Assembly (NCBI GenBank): GCA_009782495.1
Contig: WRIX01000012.1
Span: 1-39,808 of the forward strand
DNA: 39,808 nucleotides
Direction: 5' to 3'
Source of the DNA: Treponema sp.
Lineage (GTDB): Bacteria; Spirochaetota; Spirochaetia; Treponematales; Breznakiellaceae
Every line of letters begins with the position of its first letter. Positions within the stretch are counted from its first letter, which is position 1. Under the pieces are notes generated by a model. The model made no database searches. It was not told where the DNA came from and saw nothing but the letters and a program-made list of their open reading frames with translations. Positions 18,271 to 27,130 of this stretch are shown here, piece by piece. Made by a program: the position numbers and the translations under genes.

Positions 18271-18318
18271 ATCCATTCCCGCTATAGTGCGGAATGATAA
18301 AAACAGAGGAGAATTAAT

Positions 18319-18699
18319 ATGGGTTTTAGTGAAACACTGAAAGAATTATTGGATCAGGGTATGGTGGTTTCCAAAGAATTGGGAACCAAAGCCAGTGAAA
18401 AAGCGCAGGACTGGGGAACAAAAGGTCTGGAAGCTTCCAAAGAATTTGCTTCCAAAGCCGGAGCAAAACTTCAGGAACTTGGAGAAAAAGGCGCCCTTAT
18501 GCTGGAGATAAAGCAACTTGAAGGGAAAACAAAAAAACTCATCAGTCTTTTGGGAGCCGAAGTTTACAGTTTATTTGAACAGGAAAAACCTTTTTCGGCT
18601 GAAGAACCTGAAATCGGAACAATACTCGGCCAAATAACTTCCCTGAAGGAAACTTTGGAAAAAAAGGAAACCGAGCTTAAGAATATTGGCAAAACCTGA
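18319..18699 (+). CDS. Small hypothetical protein with helical/coiled-coil character
   Basis: 126 aa; good SD AGAGGAG upstream; KASEKAQDWGTKGLEASKEFASKAGAKLQELGEKG. Confidence 0.6.
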   Translation: MGFSETLKELLDQGMVVSKELGTKASEKAQDWGTKGLEASKEFASKAGAKLQELGEKGALMLEIKQLEGKTKKLISLLGAEVYSLFEQEKPFSAEEPEIGTILGQITSLKETLEKKETELKNIGKT

Positions 18700-18744
18700 T
18701 AGTTCCAAAGCAGAAAAAATTTTAACAGCCGCAATTGCAGGAAC

Positions 18745-19962
18745 TTAATTCAAAAAAGTACCGGCAACAGGATCATTCGGATCCATCTCAAGTACAGTGC
18801 GGAAAAAAGCTTCCGCTTCTTCTTTGTTTCCCTGTTTCATTGCAAGAATTCCCATATTGCTGATTATCTTTACATTGTCCGGATCAAGCTGCAGCGCTTT
18901 TTCCAGTTCTTTTTCCGCAACGTCAAGAGCGCCTGTTTCCAGGAGGCATATTGACATTTCATTATGCGTGTCAGCATTTTCACAGCCCAGTGTCAGTGCT
19001 TTTCTAAAACACTCCACAGCATTATCCCAGCGGGAAAGGCATCGAAGCCCCCAGCCAAGAACAAACCAGCCTTTTCCAGCTCCCGGATGACGCTCCAAAA
19101 AGTCTTTTGCTTTGTTGATTCCTTTTTCTGCATCACCCTTTCGTATTAAAGAAACCGCTTCGGTAAAATCATCATCATCCAAACCGTTATTTCTTATCTC
19201 GGCCAGTAATTCCCTTGCCTTAATTTGCTTGTTTTTCTCGGAATCAAATAATTCTTCTTCAAAAATAGCATCTAAATAAGCTTCCAGACAGGAAGCGGCT
19301 CTGGAATAATCCCCCTGCTTTTCATAAAATAAAGCCGCATAAAAAAGTGTATCGGGAACCGGATTTGCAAGGGCTTTTTCGTAAGCGGTTTCAACTTCAT
19401 CCGGCGCAAAGTCCGCTGCCAGGACAACAGAAGCCGCCGGAGAGGCAGCACGCTCTTCCAGAATCAGCGCCCGGTTAAGGAGTAAATAAGGATCCTGTCC
19501 CTTAAGCCCAAACAGCAGATCAAAAATCTCAAGAGCTGTTTTAAAATCTCCATTTCCGGCTTTTATAATTGCAGCTTCCTGTAATTCGGAAACAATTGCC
19601 GGTTTGGCGGCAAAAATCAAATTACGGTAATATGTGTTGTTATCACTGTCCGAATTTTGGGTTTTAAAATCTCCATTTCCGGCTTTTATAATTGCAGCTT
19701 CCTGTAATTCGGAAACAATTGCCGGTTTGGCGGCAAAAATCAAATTACGGTAATATGTGTTGTTATCACTGTCCGAATTTTGGGCCAAATGCTGAAGAAT
19801 TCCCGAAAAAATCATTTCCGGGGTAATTTGTTCTATTTTTGTATCAGGCGCCAATTCAACCGGCAGGGGAACGGCGGGGTTAAAAGCAAAAAATTCCTTT
19901 CCAATAACTTTCTTTTGCAGTTTTTCCGGAATTGCAATATAAACAAGCGGAAAGGTTTTCAT
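18745..19962 (-). CDS. TPR repeat protein
   Basis: GWFVLGWGLRCLSRWDNAVECFRKALTLGCENADTHNEMSICLLETGALDVAEKELEKALQLDPDNVKIISNMGILAMKQGNKEEAEAFFRTVLEMDPND. Confidence 0.85.
   Translation of the reverse strand: MKTFPLVYIAIPEKLQKKVIGKEFFAFNPAVPLPVELAPDTKIEQITPEMIFSGILQHLAQNSDSDNNTYYRNLIFAAKPAIVSELQEAAIIKAGNGDFKTQNSDSDNNTYYRNLIFAAKPAIVSELQEAAIIKAGNGDFKTALEIFDLLFGLKGQDPYLLLNRALILEERAASPAASVVLAADFAPDEVETAYEKALANPVPDTLFYAALFYEKQGDYSRAASCLEAYLDAIFEEELFDSEKNKQIKARELLAEIRNNGLDDDDFTEAVSLIRKGDAEKGINKAKDFLERHPGAGKGWFVLGWGLRCLSRWDNAVECFRKALTLGCENADTHNEMSICLLETGALDVAEKELEKALQLDPDNVKIISNMGILAMKQGNKEEAEAFFRTVLEMDPNDPVAGTFLN
19538..19783. repeat. Perfect in-frame tandem duplication, 2 x 123 bp
   Basis: 19538-19660 and 19661-19783 read identical; encodes a repeated 41-aa block ...QNSDSDNNTYYRNLIFAAKPAIVSELQEAAIIKAGNGDFK(T).... 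Confidence 0.97.
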
Positions 19963-20846
19963 TCTTTATTGCCGGCAGCAGCCTCTGTTGCCGGCGGTTT
20001 TTCCGCTGCTTTTTGTACCGGTATTTCACTGACAGAAGTCTCTCCCTTTAAATCGGTTTTTAACCCGAAAAATTCATTAAGCCGTACTTTAAATCCCATC
20101 GGTACCGGATCATTAAACTCAACAGCCAGAGCTATAAGATCTTTTCTGCCTTCAACCGTCTCGCTTCGTACAAAAATACCTTTTATTAAAAAACTTTCTT
20201 TTGGGTCTTCAAAATCAATCCGGAGTCCTGCGTCCCTGTTCACCAGAAATTTAGCAACCCCTACCATGATGATTTTTGCTCCGGAAAAAGAAACATCACG
20301 CAGCATACAGCGCCGCGGTACACCCTGGATAAAGACTGCTGCTTCCTTTGCAACAATCTTCAGCCTTCGGATTGTATCGGGCGATAAATTGATCCGCTCG
20401 TCCTTTCTTTTGGCGGAATTGACATTGGCATCCAGCACCCTGCCTATTATTTCAATCAGATCATCCGGCGGGCGCTGTGTATATTGAAGGTTAAAAAGGG
20501 CTACTCCCTCCGAACCGCCGTAGGGAGAATATCCGGCTACCCTGGCAGAAACAAAAAAAGTTACAGGCGCGCCGCGATCGGATAACTTAAAACAAAACCG
20601 GAGGCTTGTTGAGTTGTTTGTTGCCTGAAGTTTTTGGATCAACCCTGACTGGGTATTGGCCGCAACCTTGGCGCCCTGAAAAGAGCTGGAATAGATAACA
20701 CAGGGCCAGAAATCACTGCCGCACTTCAGGTGTACCTGCTGGGTAACAAGCCCTGTAACCTGGATTATTTCTTTGGAAAAGGTTACATCTATGGATTTAT
20801 ATTTTTCGTAAAAAGTGGTAATTTTCTGACTTGTTATAACACCCAT
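19959..20846 (-). CDS. PilZ domain (c-di-GMP receptor-like) protein
   Basis: SAKRKDERINLS...CMLRDVSFSGAKIIMVG resembles PilZ RxxxR and D/NxSxxG motifs; N-terminal PilZN-like region. Confidence 0.8.
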   Translation of the reverse strand: MGVITSQKITTFYEKYKSIDVTFSKEIIQVTGLVTQQVHLKCGSDFWPCVIYSSSFQGAKVAANTQSGLIQKLQATNNSTSLRFCFKLSDRGAPVTFFVSARVAGYSPYGGSEGVALFNLQYTQRPPDDLIEIIGRVLDANVNSAKRKDERINLSPDTIRRLKIVAKEAAVFIQGVPRRCMLRDVSFSGAKIIMVGVAKFLVNRDAGLRIDFEDPKESFLIKGIFVRSETVEGRKDLIALAVEFNDPVPMGFKVRLNEFFGLKTDLKGETSVSEIPVQKAAEKPPATEAAAGNKE

Positions 20847-20912
20847 ATTTCTTATACTATAAATACCTTTTCAACAGAAGTCAATTATGAATAAACTGTT
20901 TATAATGAAAGT

Positions 20913-21515
20913 ATGGAAAGGAGAAAATCCATAAAAAAACGGTCTTTAAAAGATCTGTTATCCGATCGCTTTTCTGATACATGGAAGCTGCTTTCAGAAA
21001 CATCCGGCTTTTTAAGCAAAACTCCGGTTTTTTCGCACTATGAAGAAGAACTTCGTTCCTGGCGCCATGAACTGCAGAATGCAAATAACAGCGGAGAGAC
21101 GTCCAATGGAATCCGGCAGAAAATAGTTTATCTTCGAAAATCGCTTCGGGAACAGGGATACGATCTGAGTCTTGCCAGACAAAACCTGATTCTGGACGGT
21201 TTCCGCAATGATGCTTCTCTGGGCGAAGGTTTCCGGCGCGTGGTGATTTATTTTGGAGAAGATGATGTATACTGGCTTTCAGGAGAAGACAACCATGTAA
21301 CTTTGGCTGAATTTCTGGAACGGCAGATGTTAACCCGGGATCAAAAACAACCTTGCAGAATCCGTTCCAAACATTATTTGTGGTACTGCAGAAAGGGGAA
21401 CGATCTTGTTCTTTCCGGCTCAGATACCGAAACCAAGGACGACTTTGACCGGCTTAAAACAATGGCCGAAACAAACAGCCTTGTAATCCTGGCCAAATTG
21501 AGAGGATTAAAATGA
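20913..21515 (+). CDS. Hypothetical protein
   Basis: 200-aa ORF with 4-bp overlap (ATGA) with the downstream lipoprotein gene. Confidence 0.65.
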   Translation: MERRKSIKKRSLKDLLSDRFSDTWKLLSETSGFLSKTPVFSHYEEELRSWRHELQNANNSGETSNGIRQKIVYLRKSLREQGYDLSLARQNLILDGFRNDASLGEGFRRVVIYFGEDDVYWLSGEDNHVTLAEFLERQMLTRDQKQPCRIRSKHYLWYCRKGNDLVLSGSDTETKDDFDRLKTMAETNSLVILAKLRGLK

Positions 21516-22852
21516 AAAAACACTTTGTATTATTATTACCGGCGTTAATTACTGCACTTGTAAACTGTAATACCACCGCTCCAACAGTGCAATTACCGGC
21601 AGAATTGTTCTTTATTTCACAAACCCTGCCTGATCTGGGTATACCGGCCGAGGTGGGAGGGCGATCTGAAAACCCCGAAGATGAAACCGGAATGTTACGG
21701 AACGCTTTTCGGGAAGCATACGCGGAAGCCCTGCTCAGAAATCTGAACCTTAAAGGAGTTCTGGGAAGTGACAGGGTCAGCCCCTGGCCCGAAGCGGCGC
21801 CGGAAAGCTGGAGTCAGAATTGGGTCAATGAAGAAACAATTCTCAACTCATGGGGCATAGATAACCTGGTATTGGCCCTTGGAAGCTTTAAATTTCTTGC
21901 AGAACTTTCCGAATTTTCAGGAAAAGAAAAAGCCTTTGCTTACATTTTCAGCGTACACGGACCAATTCTGGATATGTACGGTAAAAGCGCCGGATACAGC
22001 AGAGCCAACGGCGTAACAGGTTACGGTATTCCGCTGGGGGAAACATTCTACTCAGACGGAGCGGCAGTTCAGCGTTTCAGCAGGGGAAGGATGATCATAG
22101 CGCCCGAAGGAAGCCGTTTTAGTTTCGAGGATGAATTATTTACACATATGATAGAGAACCTTGAACCGGAAGAAATTGAGAATGAGTTCGGCGGAAAGAA
22201 TATACCACTGGAGGTAAGCAATGCCTTTATTTATACCTGGGCTTTTTTTATTTCCGAACAGAGCGGAACAAGCGACGGCCCAATAGTTAAGATTTCTTTT
22301 CCCAAACCCTGGATCATCGAAGCCGGAGAGGAGTCAATAACCATAAAAGGGTTTTACTACAAAAGTTATAACAAAAGCAGCGAGGCTCTTGTTCTTATTG
22401 ATTCGGAGCAGCTCCCTTCGCGCGCCCATTACCTTTATGGTTCTTTTTTCAAAGCTATCCTTTCAAATAAACGTCTTCCCGGTCTAGAAACACAGAAAAA
22501 ACTGGGCTCCGGTACAGGAACGGGTTTGGGCAAATCTTTAGCAGACGGCTTTGCCTTATACGGTCCGCCATTAAGCGATCCTCTGCCCCTGCCTGCATCA
22601 AAAATCAGGGAACTATCACCTGAAACTTTCGGCAGTTCTGAACCCGCCGATGATCCTTCCGGTCTTCTCTTTTTGGAAGCCCAGCGTTTTGCCCGGGGAT
22701 GGATTGTGATTAATCCTTCCAAAAAATCCGAAGCACATGATGATGAACCTGCTATGATATGGATCAACGAAGAGGAAGAAAAAAATACAAAGGCGGAAAT
22801 GCAGACAGAAACAGAAATCAAAACAGAATATGAAGATGAAGATGAAACCTAA
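21512..22852 (+). CDS. Putative lipoprotein/exported hypothetical protein with acidic C-terminus
   Basis: MKKHFVLLLPALITALVNC signal/lipobox-like; C-terminal ...EEEEKNTKAEMQTETEIKTEYEDEDET. Confidence 0.65.
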   Translation: MKKHFVLLLPALITALVNCNTTAPTVQLPAELFFISQTLPDLGIPAEVGGRSENPEDETGMLRNAFREAYAEALLRNLNLKGVLGSDRVSPWPEAAPESWSQNWVNEETILNSWGIDNLVLALGSFKFLAELSEFSGKEKAFAYIFSVHGPILDMYGKSAGYSRANGVTGYGIPLGETFYSDGAAVQRFSRGRMIIAPEGSRFSFEDELFTHMIENLEPEEIENEFGGKNIPLEVSNAFIYTWAFFISEQSGTSDGPIVKISFPKPWIIEAGEESITIKGFYYKSYNKSSEALVLIDSEQLPSRAHYLYGSFFKAILSNKRLPGLETQKKLGSGTGTGLGKSLADGFALYGPPLSDPLPLPASKIRELSPETFGSSEPADDPSGLLFLEAQRFARGWIVINPSKKSEAHDDEPAMIWINEEEEKNTKAEMQTETEIKTEYEDEDET

Positions 22853-22889
22853 GAAACTGAACAAAAAGGAACATAAAGCATTTTAAAAA

Positions 22890-23633
22890 CTAAAGCGCTT
22901 TATTTTCCTCAGGTTTATAAGAGAAAAGACGGTCAAGGATCAGCTTAATTTTATCGGCATACAATTTATCAGCAGCCCATGTACCGGCCAGCCCATTAAT
23001 TGTTAATGCCGATCCCCGGCGGACAAAGCGATATCTGGGATCTACCAATTCTCCTGTCAGGGGATCTTCGCTTGCATAAGCTTTTAAATGCTGAATATGA
23101 GCCCTTACTCCAAGTTCAACAGACGGAAACCAAATACCCTCTTCACCGGGACCAATGGAACCCAAACCGCAAAAATTGTTCATTTCGGGAATTACAAGAC
23201 CTCCAAAACGGAGAAACCCTGTTTCCAGACACATCTGCGCAAAGGCAACATCGTGGTTTATTCCTTCTTTGTCCGCTTCAGCGATATAATGTGCAGCAAG
23301 CGTTTCCGCAAACGCCCTGTCGGCATTAATATTTTCATTCAATAAAAAAGAAGCCAGTTGTTCAGCCCTCACCTCGCCCTTCCCCATGATAAACCACGGA
23401 ACGGCCGGTAAATCGTTTATTGCAATATCAGGAAACGATTCATCGGGAAAAACAGCATCTATTACAACAGGAAAATCATTTACCGGTTTTGTTATGAATT
23501 TTTCCGGAACGGCAAAAACACGCTGGGTTTCAAAAGGAACTATTTCACCAACAAGAATCTGGGACTCAGCCTGTATAATAGTACAAAACAGAAAAAAGAA
23601 CACAAAGGGACGCATTATTATTGTATCGGTCAT
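22890..23633 (-). CDS. Glucosaminidase-family peptidoglycan hydrolase, exported
   Basis: HDVAFAQMCLETGFLRFGGLVIPEMNNFCGLGSIGPGEEGIWFPSVELGVRAHIQHLKAYAS. The ORF can extend to 23645 (TTG); ATG alternatives at 23633 and 23615. Confidence 0.85.
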   Translation of the reverse strand: MTDTIIMRPFVFFFLFCTIIQAESQILVGEIVPFETQRVFAVPEKFITKPVNDFPVVIDAVFPDESFPDIAINDLPAVPWFIMGKGEVRAEQLASFLLNENINADRAFAETLAAHYIAEADKEGINHDVAFAQMCLETGFLRFGGLVIPEMNNFCGLGSIGPGEEGIWFPSVELGVRAHIQHLKAYASEDPLTGELVDPRYRFVRRGSALTINGLAGTWAADKLYADKIKLILDRLFSYKPEENKAL

Positions 23634-23671
23634 GGCTTGACACAACTTAAAGAGGATCGTTAACTATATAT

Positions 23672-24160
23672 ATGAAGCGTTTATTTTTTCCGTTGCTGTT
23701 GGTTTTTCTGGCAGCGGAGCTTTTTGCCCAGAATCTTACTGCTTTGGAAACACGGATTATTTCTGCGGGACCGGAAGAAATGCTTCGTATGGTAATGGAC
23801 CGCAATCTGGAACAGGATTTTTTGGACATCTACTATAAGTTTGAAGACAGGGAATTTCATGAATTCTTCCCCGAGTACATGGCCGTTTTTTCCGGAGTTA
23901 CCGAAGAAGAATGCCTGTTTATTGTACTTAAAGTGGCATTAGTTGCAGCGCTTGGTTCCGGGGATATATACAGCACGGAAGAAGCACTGGACTTCCTGGA
24001 TTTTTTCGGTGAAATCTCTTCCGCGGAAAATCGTTCGGAGATGCCGGATGATTTATTGGAATTAATGGAAAGCAGCCGCTATTGGCAGGATATCATTGCA
24101 TTTTACCGGATACTTGATCCCGAAGCATTTTTTAGAAAACGTTTTCCGGAAAATTTTTAA
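23672..24160 (+). CDS. Exported hypothetical protein
   Basis: Signal peptide MKRLFFPLLLVFLAAELFAQ; 162 aa. Confidence 0.65.
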   Translation: MKRLFFPLLLVFLAAELFAQNLTALETRIISAGPEEMLRMVMDRNLEQDFLDIYYKFEDREFHEFFPEYMAVFSGVTEEECLFIVLKVALVAALGSGDIYSTEEALDFLDFFGEISSAENRSEMPDDLLELMESSRYWQDIIAFYRILDPEAFFRKRFPENF

Positions 24161-24180
24161 GACAAACGGATAAGCTTACG

Positions 24181-25980
24181 ATGGAACAGTACAAACGGAC
24201 TGAAGACTGCGGTTCATTAAGAAAAACTGACGCCGGAAAAACCGTTATTCTGAACGGATGGGTTAATAGAAAACGGGATCACGGCGGCATAAGTTTTATT
24301 AACCTGCGCGATCGCTATGGAATAACCCAAACAGTAGTCGGGGAAGATGCATCTTCCGAACTTACTGCATTGGTTTCCGAACTTCATAACGAATACTGCA
24401 TTGCCGTAGAAGGCGTGGTCAGACAAAGACCTGATTCAATGATAAACCCGGAAATGGCAACCGGCGAAATTGAGGTTGTTATTAAAAATCTTGTAATACT
24501 GAATAAATGCGATGTACTCCCGTTCCAAATCGAAGATAAAACAAATGCAAGCGAAGAACTGCGTCTCAGTTACCGTTACCTTGACCTTCGCTCGGCAGGA
24601 ATGCAGAAACGAATCCGGCTGCGGCATGAAGTAGTTTTTGCCGTGCGTGAATGGATGAATGCCAACGGTTTTTACGAAATTGAAACTCCTGCTTTTATCC
24701 GTTCCACTCCGGAGGGCGCACGGGATTATTTGGTTCCTTCACGGTTATACCCCGGCAGGTTCTACGCTCTGCCCCAATCCCCACAATTGTACAAGCAGCT
24801 TCTTATGGTATCGGGCTTTGACAAATACTTTCAGATTGCACGATGTTACAGGGACGAAGATGCCCGGGGAGACAGGCAGCCGGAGTTTACCCAAATTGAC
24901 ATTGAAATGAGTTATGTAAGCCGGGACGATGTACTTGCCATGACCGAAGCATTTATAGGCCATGTATTCAAAAAAACCCTGAAGCTTGACCTTCCGCCCC
25001 GGTTTAAACGGCTTACATTTGAAGAAGCCATGGAAAAATACGGCACAGACAAGCCCGACCTTCGTTTTGATCTTCCGTTGCTCGACTTTAGCTCATATGC
25101 TTTAATGGGGGATTTTCAGGCATTCAAGGATGCTTTGGAATCCGGCGGAGCTGTAAAAGCTCTGGTCGTTCCTTCCGCGGCATTTGGAAGCAATTCTGCC
25201 TATTCACGCAAGCAAATTGAAGAACTTGAAGCCCATGCAAAAATCTACAAGGCTCAAGGGCTTGCCTGGATGAGAGTAACAGGAACCGGAACTGAACCGG
25301 TTCTGGAAGGCGGTGTTTCAAAATTCTTTACCGAAAATCACAAGGCAATAATTGCCGGTTTGAATGCAAAACCGGGTGATTTAATACTTATTACCGCAGA
25401 TATAAAAAAGAAGACGGCCAATGTTGCTCTGGGGGCAGTCCGTTCCAAACTTGGCAAAGACCTTGGCCTCTGCGGACAGGACGCTTTTGAATTTGTGTGG
25501 ATTATCGACTTCCCTCTCTTTGAATACAACGAAGAAGAACAGCGGTGGGAGGCCGCACACCATATGTTTTCCCGGCCTCAGGAACAATACCTGACAACCC
25601 TGGAATCCGATCCGGGCCCGGTTAAAGGGGACCTCTACGACCTTGTTCTTAACGGCTATGAATTGGCATCAGGCTCAATCAGGATTCACGAGCCGGAATT
25701 GCAAAAACGGATTTTCTCCATTGTTGGAATAAGCAGGGAAGAAGCGGAAACAAGATTTGGTTTTTTAACCAATGCATTTAAATACGGAGCGCCTCCGCAC
25801 GGCGGCATAGCTCCGGGGCTGGATCGTCTGGTAATGCTTATGGCAGGAGAAACATCAATAAAAGAAGTAATTGCGTTTCCAAAAAATTCTTTCGCCGTAA
25901 ATCCTATGGACAACTGTCCCGGCGAAGTAGAACAGAAACAACTGGACGAACTTCATCTTTCAGTTATCAAAAAAGAATAA
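24181..25980 (+). CDS. aspS: Aspartyl-tRNA synthetase
   Basis: GWVNRKRDHGGISFINLRDRYGITQTVV, RYLDLRS, ETPAFIRSTPEGARDYLVPSR, QSPQLYKQLLMVSGFDKYFQIARCYRDEDARGDRQPEFTQIDIEMSY, GGIAPGLDRLVMLM. Confidence 0.98.
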   Translation: MEQYKRTEDCGSLRKTDAGKTVILNGWVNRKRDHGGISFINLRDRYGITQTVVGEDASSELTALVSELHNEYCIAVEGVVRQRPDSMINPEMATGEIEVVIKNLVILNKCDVLPFQIEDKTNASEELRLSYRYLDLRSAGMQKRIRLRHEVVFAVREWMNANGFYEIETPAFIRSTPEGARDYLVPSRLYPGRFYALPQSPQLYKQLLMVSGFDKYFQIARCYRDEDARGDRQPEFTQIDIEMSYVSRDDVLAMTEAFIGHVFKKTLKLDLPPRFKRLTFEEAMEKYGTDKPDLRFDLPLLDFSSYALMGDFQAFKDALESGGAVKALVVPSAAFGSNSAYSRKQIEELEAHAKIYKAQGLAWMRVTGTGTEPVLEGGVSKFFTENHKAIIAGLNAKPGDLILITADIKKKTANVALGAVRSKLGKDLGLCGQDAFEFVWIIDFPLFEYNEEEQRWEAAHHMFSRPQEQYLTTLESDPGPVKGDLYDLVLNGYELASGSIRIHEPELQKRIFSIVGISREEAETRFGFLTNAFKYGAPPHGGIAPGLDRLVMLMAGETSIKEVIAFPKNSFAVNPMDNCPGEVEQKQLDELHLSVIKKE

Positions 25981-25986
25981 ATAATT

Positions 25987-26012
25987 CGCCGCCAGGAGGC
26001 GGCGTGTGCATG
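25987..26012 (+). promoter_or_regulatory. SD-in-loop hairpin at the chrA-like gene start
   Basis: CGCCGCC-AGGA-GGCGGCG perfect 7-bp stem (25987-26004), then TGTGCATG; near-copy of 6799-6824. Confidence 0.8.
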
Positions 26013-26570
26013 AAAGAGTACCTCGATCTTTTTTGGACTTTTATCAGAATCGGAGCGGTGACCTTCGGCGGCGGATATGCAATGGTCCCTGTACTGGAAA
26101 GGGAATTAATCCGGGGCAAGGGCTGGATAACCATGGATGATGTGCTGGATTACTATACCATCGCCCAGGTAACTCCCGGGCTTATTGCAATTAATGTTTC
26201 TACTTTTGTCGGCTACAAGCGAAAAGGACTTCCCGGCGGTATTGCTGCCACAATTGGTTTTATTATACCCGGCGTAACCCTGATGACAATCATCTCTGTT
26301 TTTATCAGCCGCTTTGCTGAATTTGAAACTGTTCAGCACGTTTTTGCAGGCATCCGGGTTGCTGTCGGCGCCCTTATACTCAATACAATATTCCGTATGA
26401 TAAAAGGTTTCTTTAAGGATATAAAAAGCGTGGCCATTTTTGCTGTTGCCTTTGCCCTTTCCGCCCTTATGGGACAATCTCCTGTATATATAATACTTGG
26501 CGCAGGTTTTTTGGGATGGCTGCTGTATATGCCAAAAAACCATAAAGAACAAAGTAACGGCAACACATGA
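26010..26570 (+). CDS. Chromate transporter family protein, first half of a split pair
   Basis: FWTFIRIGAVTFGGGYAMVPVLERELI...LDYYTIAQVTPGLIAINVSTFVGYK. Alternative GTG start at 26004. Confidence 0.9.
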   Translation: MKEYLDLFWTFIRIGAVTFGGGYAMVPVLERELIRGKGWITMDDVLDYYTIAQVTPGLIAINVSTFVGYKRKGLPGGIAATIGFIIPGVTLMTIISVFISRFAEFETVQHVFAGIRVAVGALILNTIFRMIKGFFKDIKSVAIFAVAFALSALMGQSPVYIILGAGFLGWLLYMPKNHKEQSNGNT

Positions 26571-27130
26571 ATTATTTAGCGCTTTACGTTAAATTTTTTA
26601 AAATAGGTCTTTTTTCCGTAGGCGGAGGGCTTGCAACCCTTCCCTTCCTGTACGAAATGGCGGCTAATAACGGTTTTTTTACAGCGGAAGATATTGGGAA
26701 TTTTCTTGCCATAGCCCAGTCATCTCCGGGTGCAATCGGAGTTAATACCAGCGCCCAGATAGGCTATCTTGCAGGAGGCATACCCGGAGCAATTCTTGTT
26801 GCTTTGGGTTTGGTAAGTCCGGCGATCATTATAATCACGATTGTATCCCGCGTTCTTCCGGCCTTTAAGGAAAACATAACCGTTAAAGCCGTATTCTCTG
26901 GACTCCGTCCGGCTGCTACGGGATTGATCTTTGCCGCAGGTTTTGGAGTAATGGCATTATCGCTGTATTCCGCGGATATTATCAGTCAGGGAGGAATCTG
27001 GTACGAAGGCATAAGATGGAAAGAAATGATCTTGATGCTGGTTCTATTTATCCTGGTTTTAAAATTTAAAAAACATCCAATACTGTATATCACCGCAGCG
27101 GGAATTGCCGGGGTCATATTTGGTTTATAA
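26567..27130 (+). CDS. Chromate transporter family protein, second half of a split pair
   Basis: FFKIGLFSVGGGLATLPFLYEMA...NFLAIAQSSPGAIGVNTSAQIGYLAGG; ATGA overlap with the preceding gene. Confidence 0.9.
   Translation: MNYLALYVKFFKIGLFSVGGGLATLPFLYEMAANNGFFTAEDIGNFLAIAQSSPGAIGVNTSAQIGYLAGGIPGAILVALGLVSPAIIIITIVSRVLPAFKENITVKAVFSGLRPAATGLIFAAGFGVMALSLYSADIISQGGIWYEGIRWKEMILMLVLFILVLKFKKHPILYITAAGIAGVIFGL

Noticed and set aside
18274-18296. CATTCC...GGAATG hairpin after the SpoIIE gene
   Set aside because: Short, bulged stem with no T-run and placed just before the next SD; too weak to call a terminator.
19538-19783. Possible two-unit CRISPR-like repeat
   Set aside because: Directly adjoining 123-bp copies, in frame within a CDS; simple tandem duplication.
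23636-23672. TTGACA promoter upstream of the 23672 gene
   Set aside because: The hexamer at 17-bp spacing (TTAACT) is a poor -10 match; not supported enough to list.
26010-27130. Split chromate transporter pair as a broken gene
   Set aside because: Two-gene short-chain CHR pairs are an established arrangement; both halves have conserved FGGG-type starts and an ATGA overlap.
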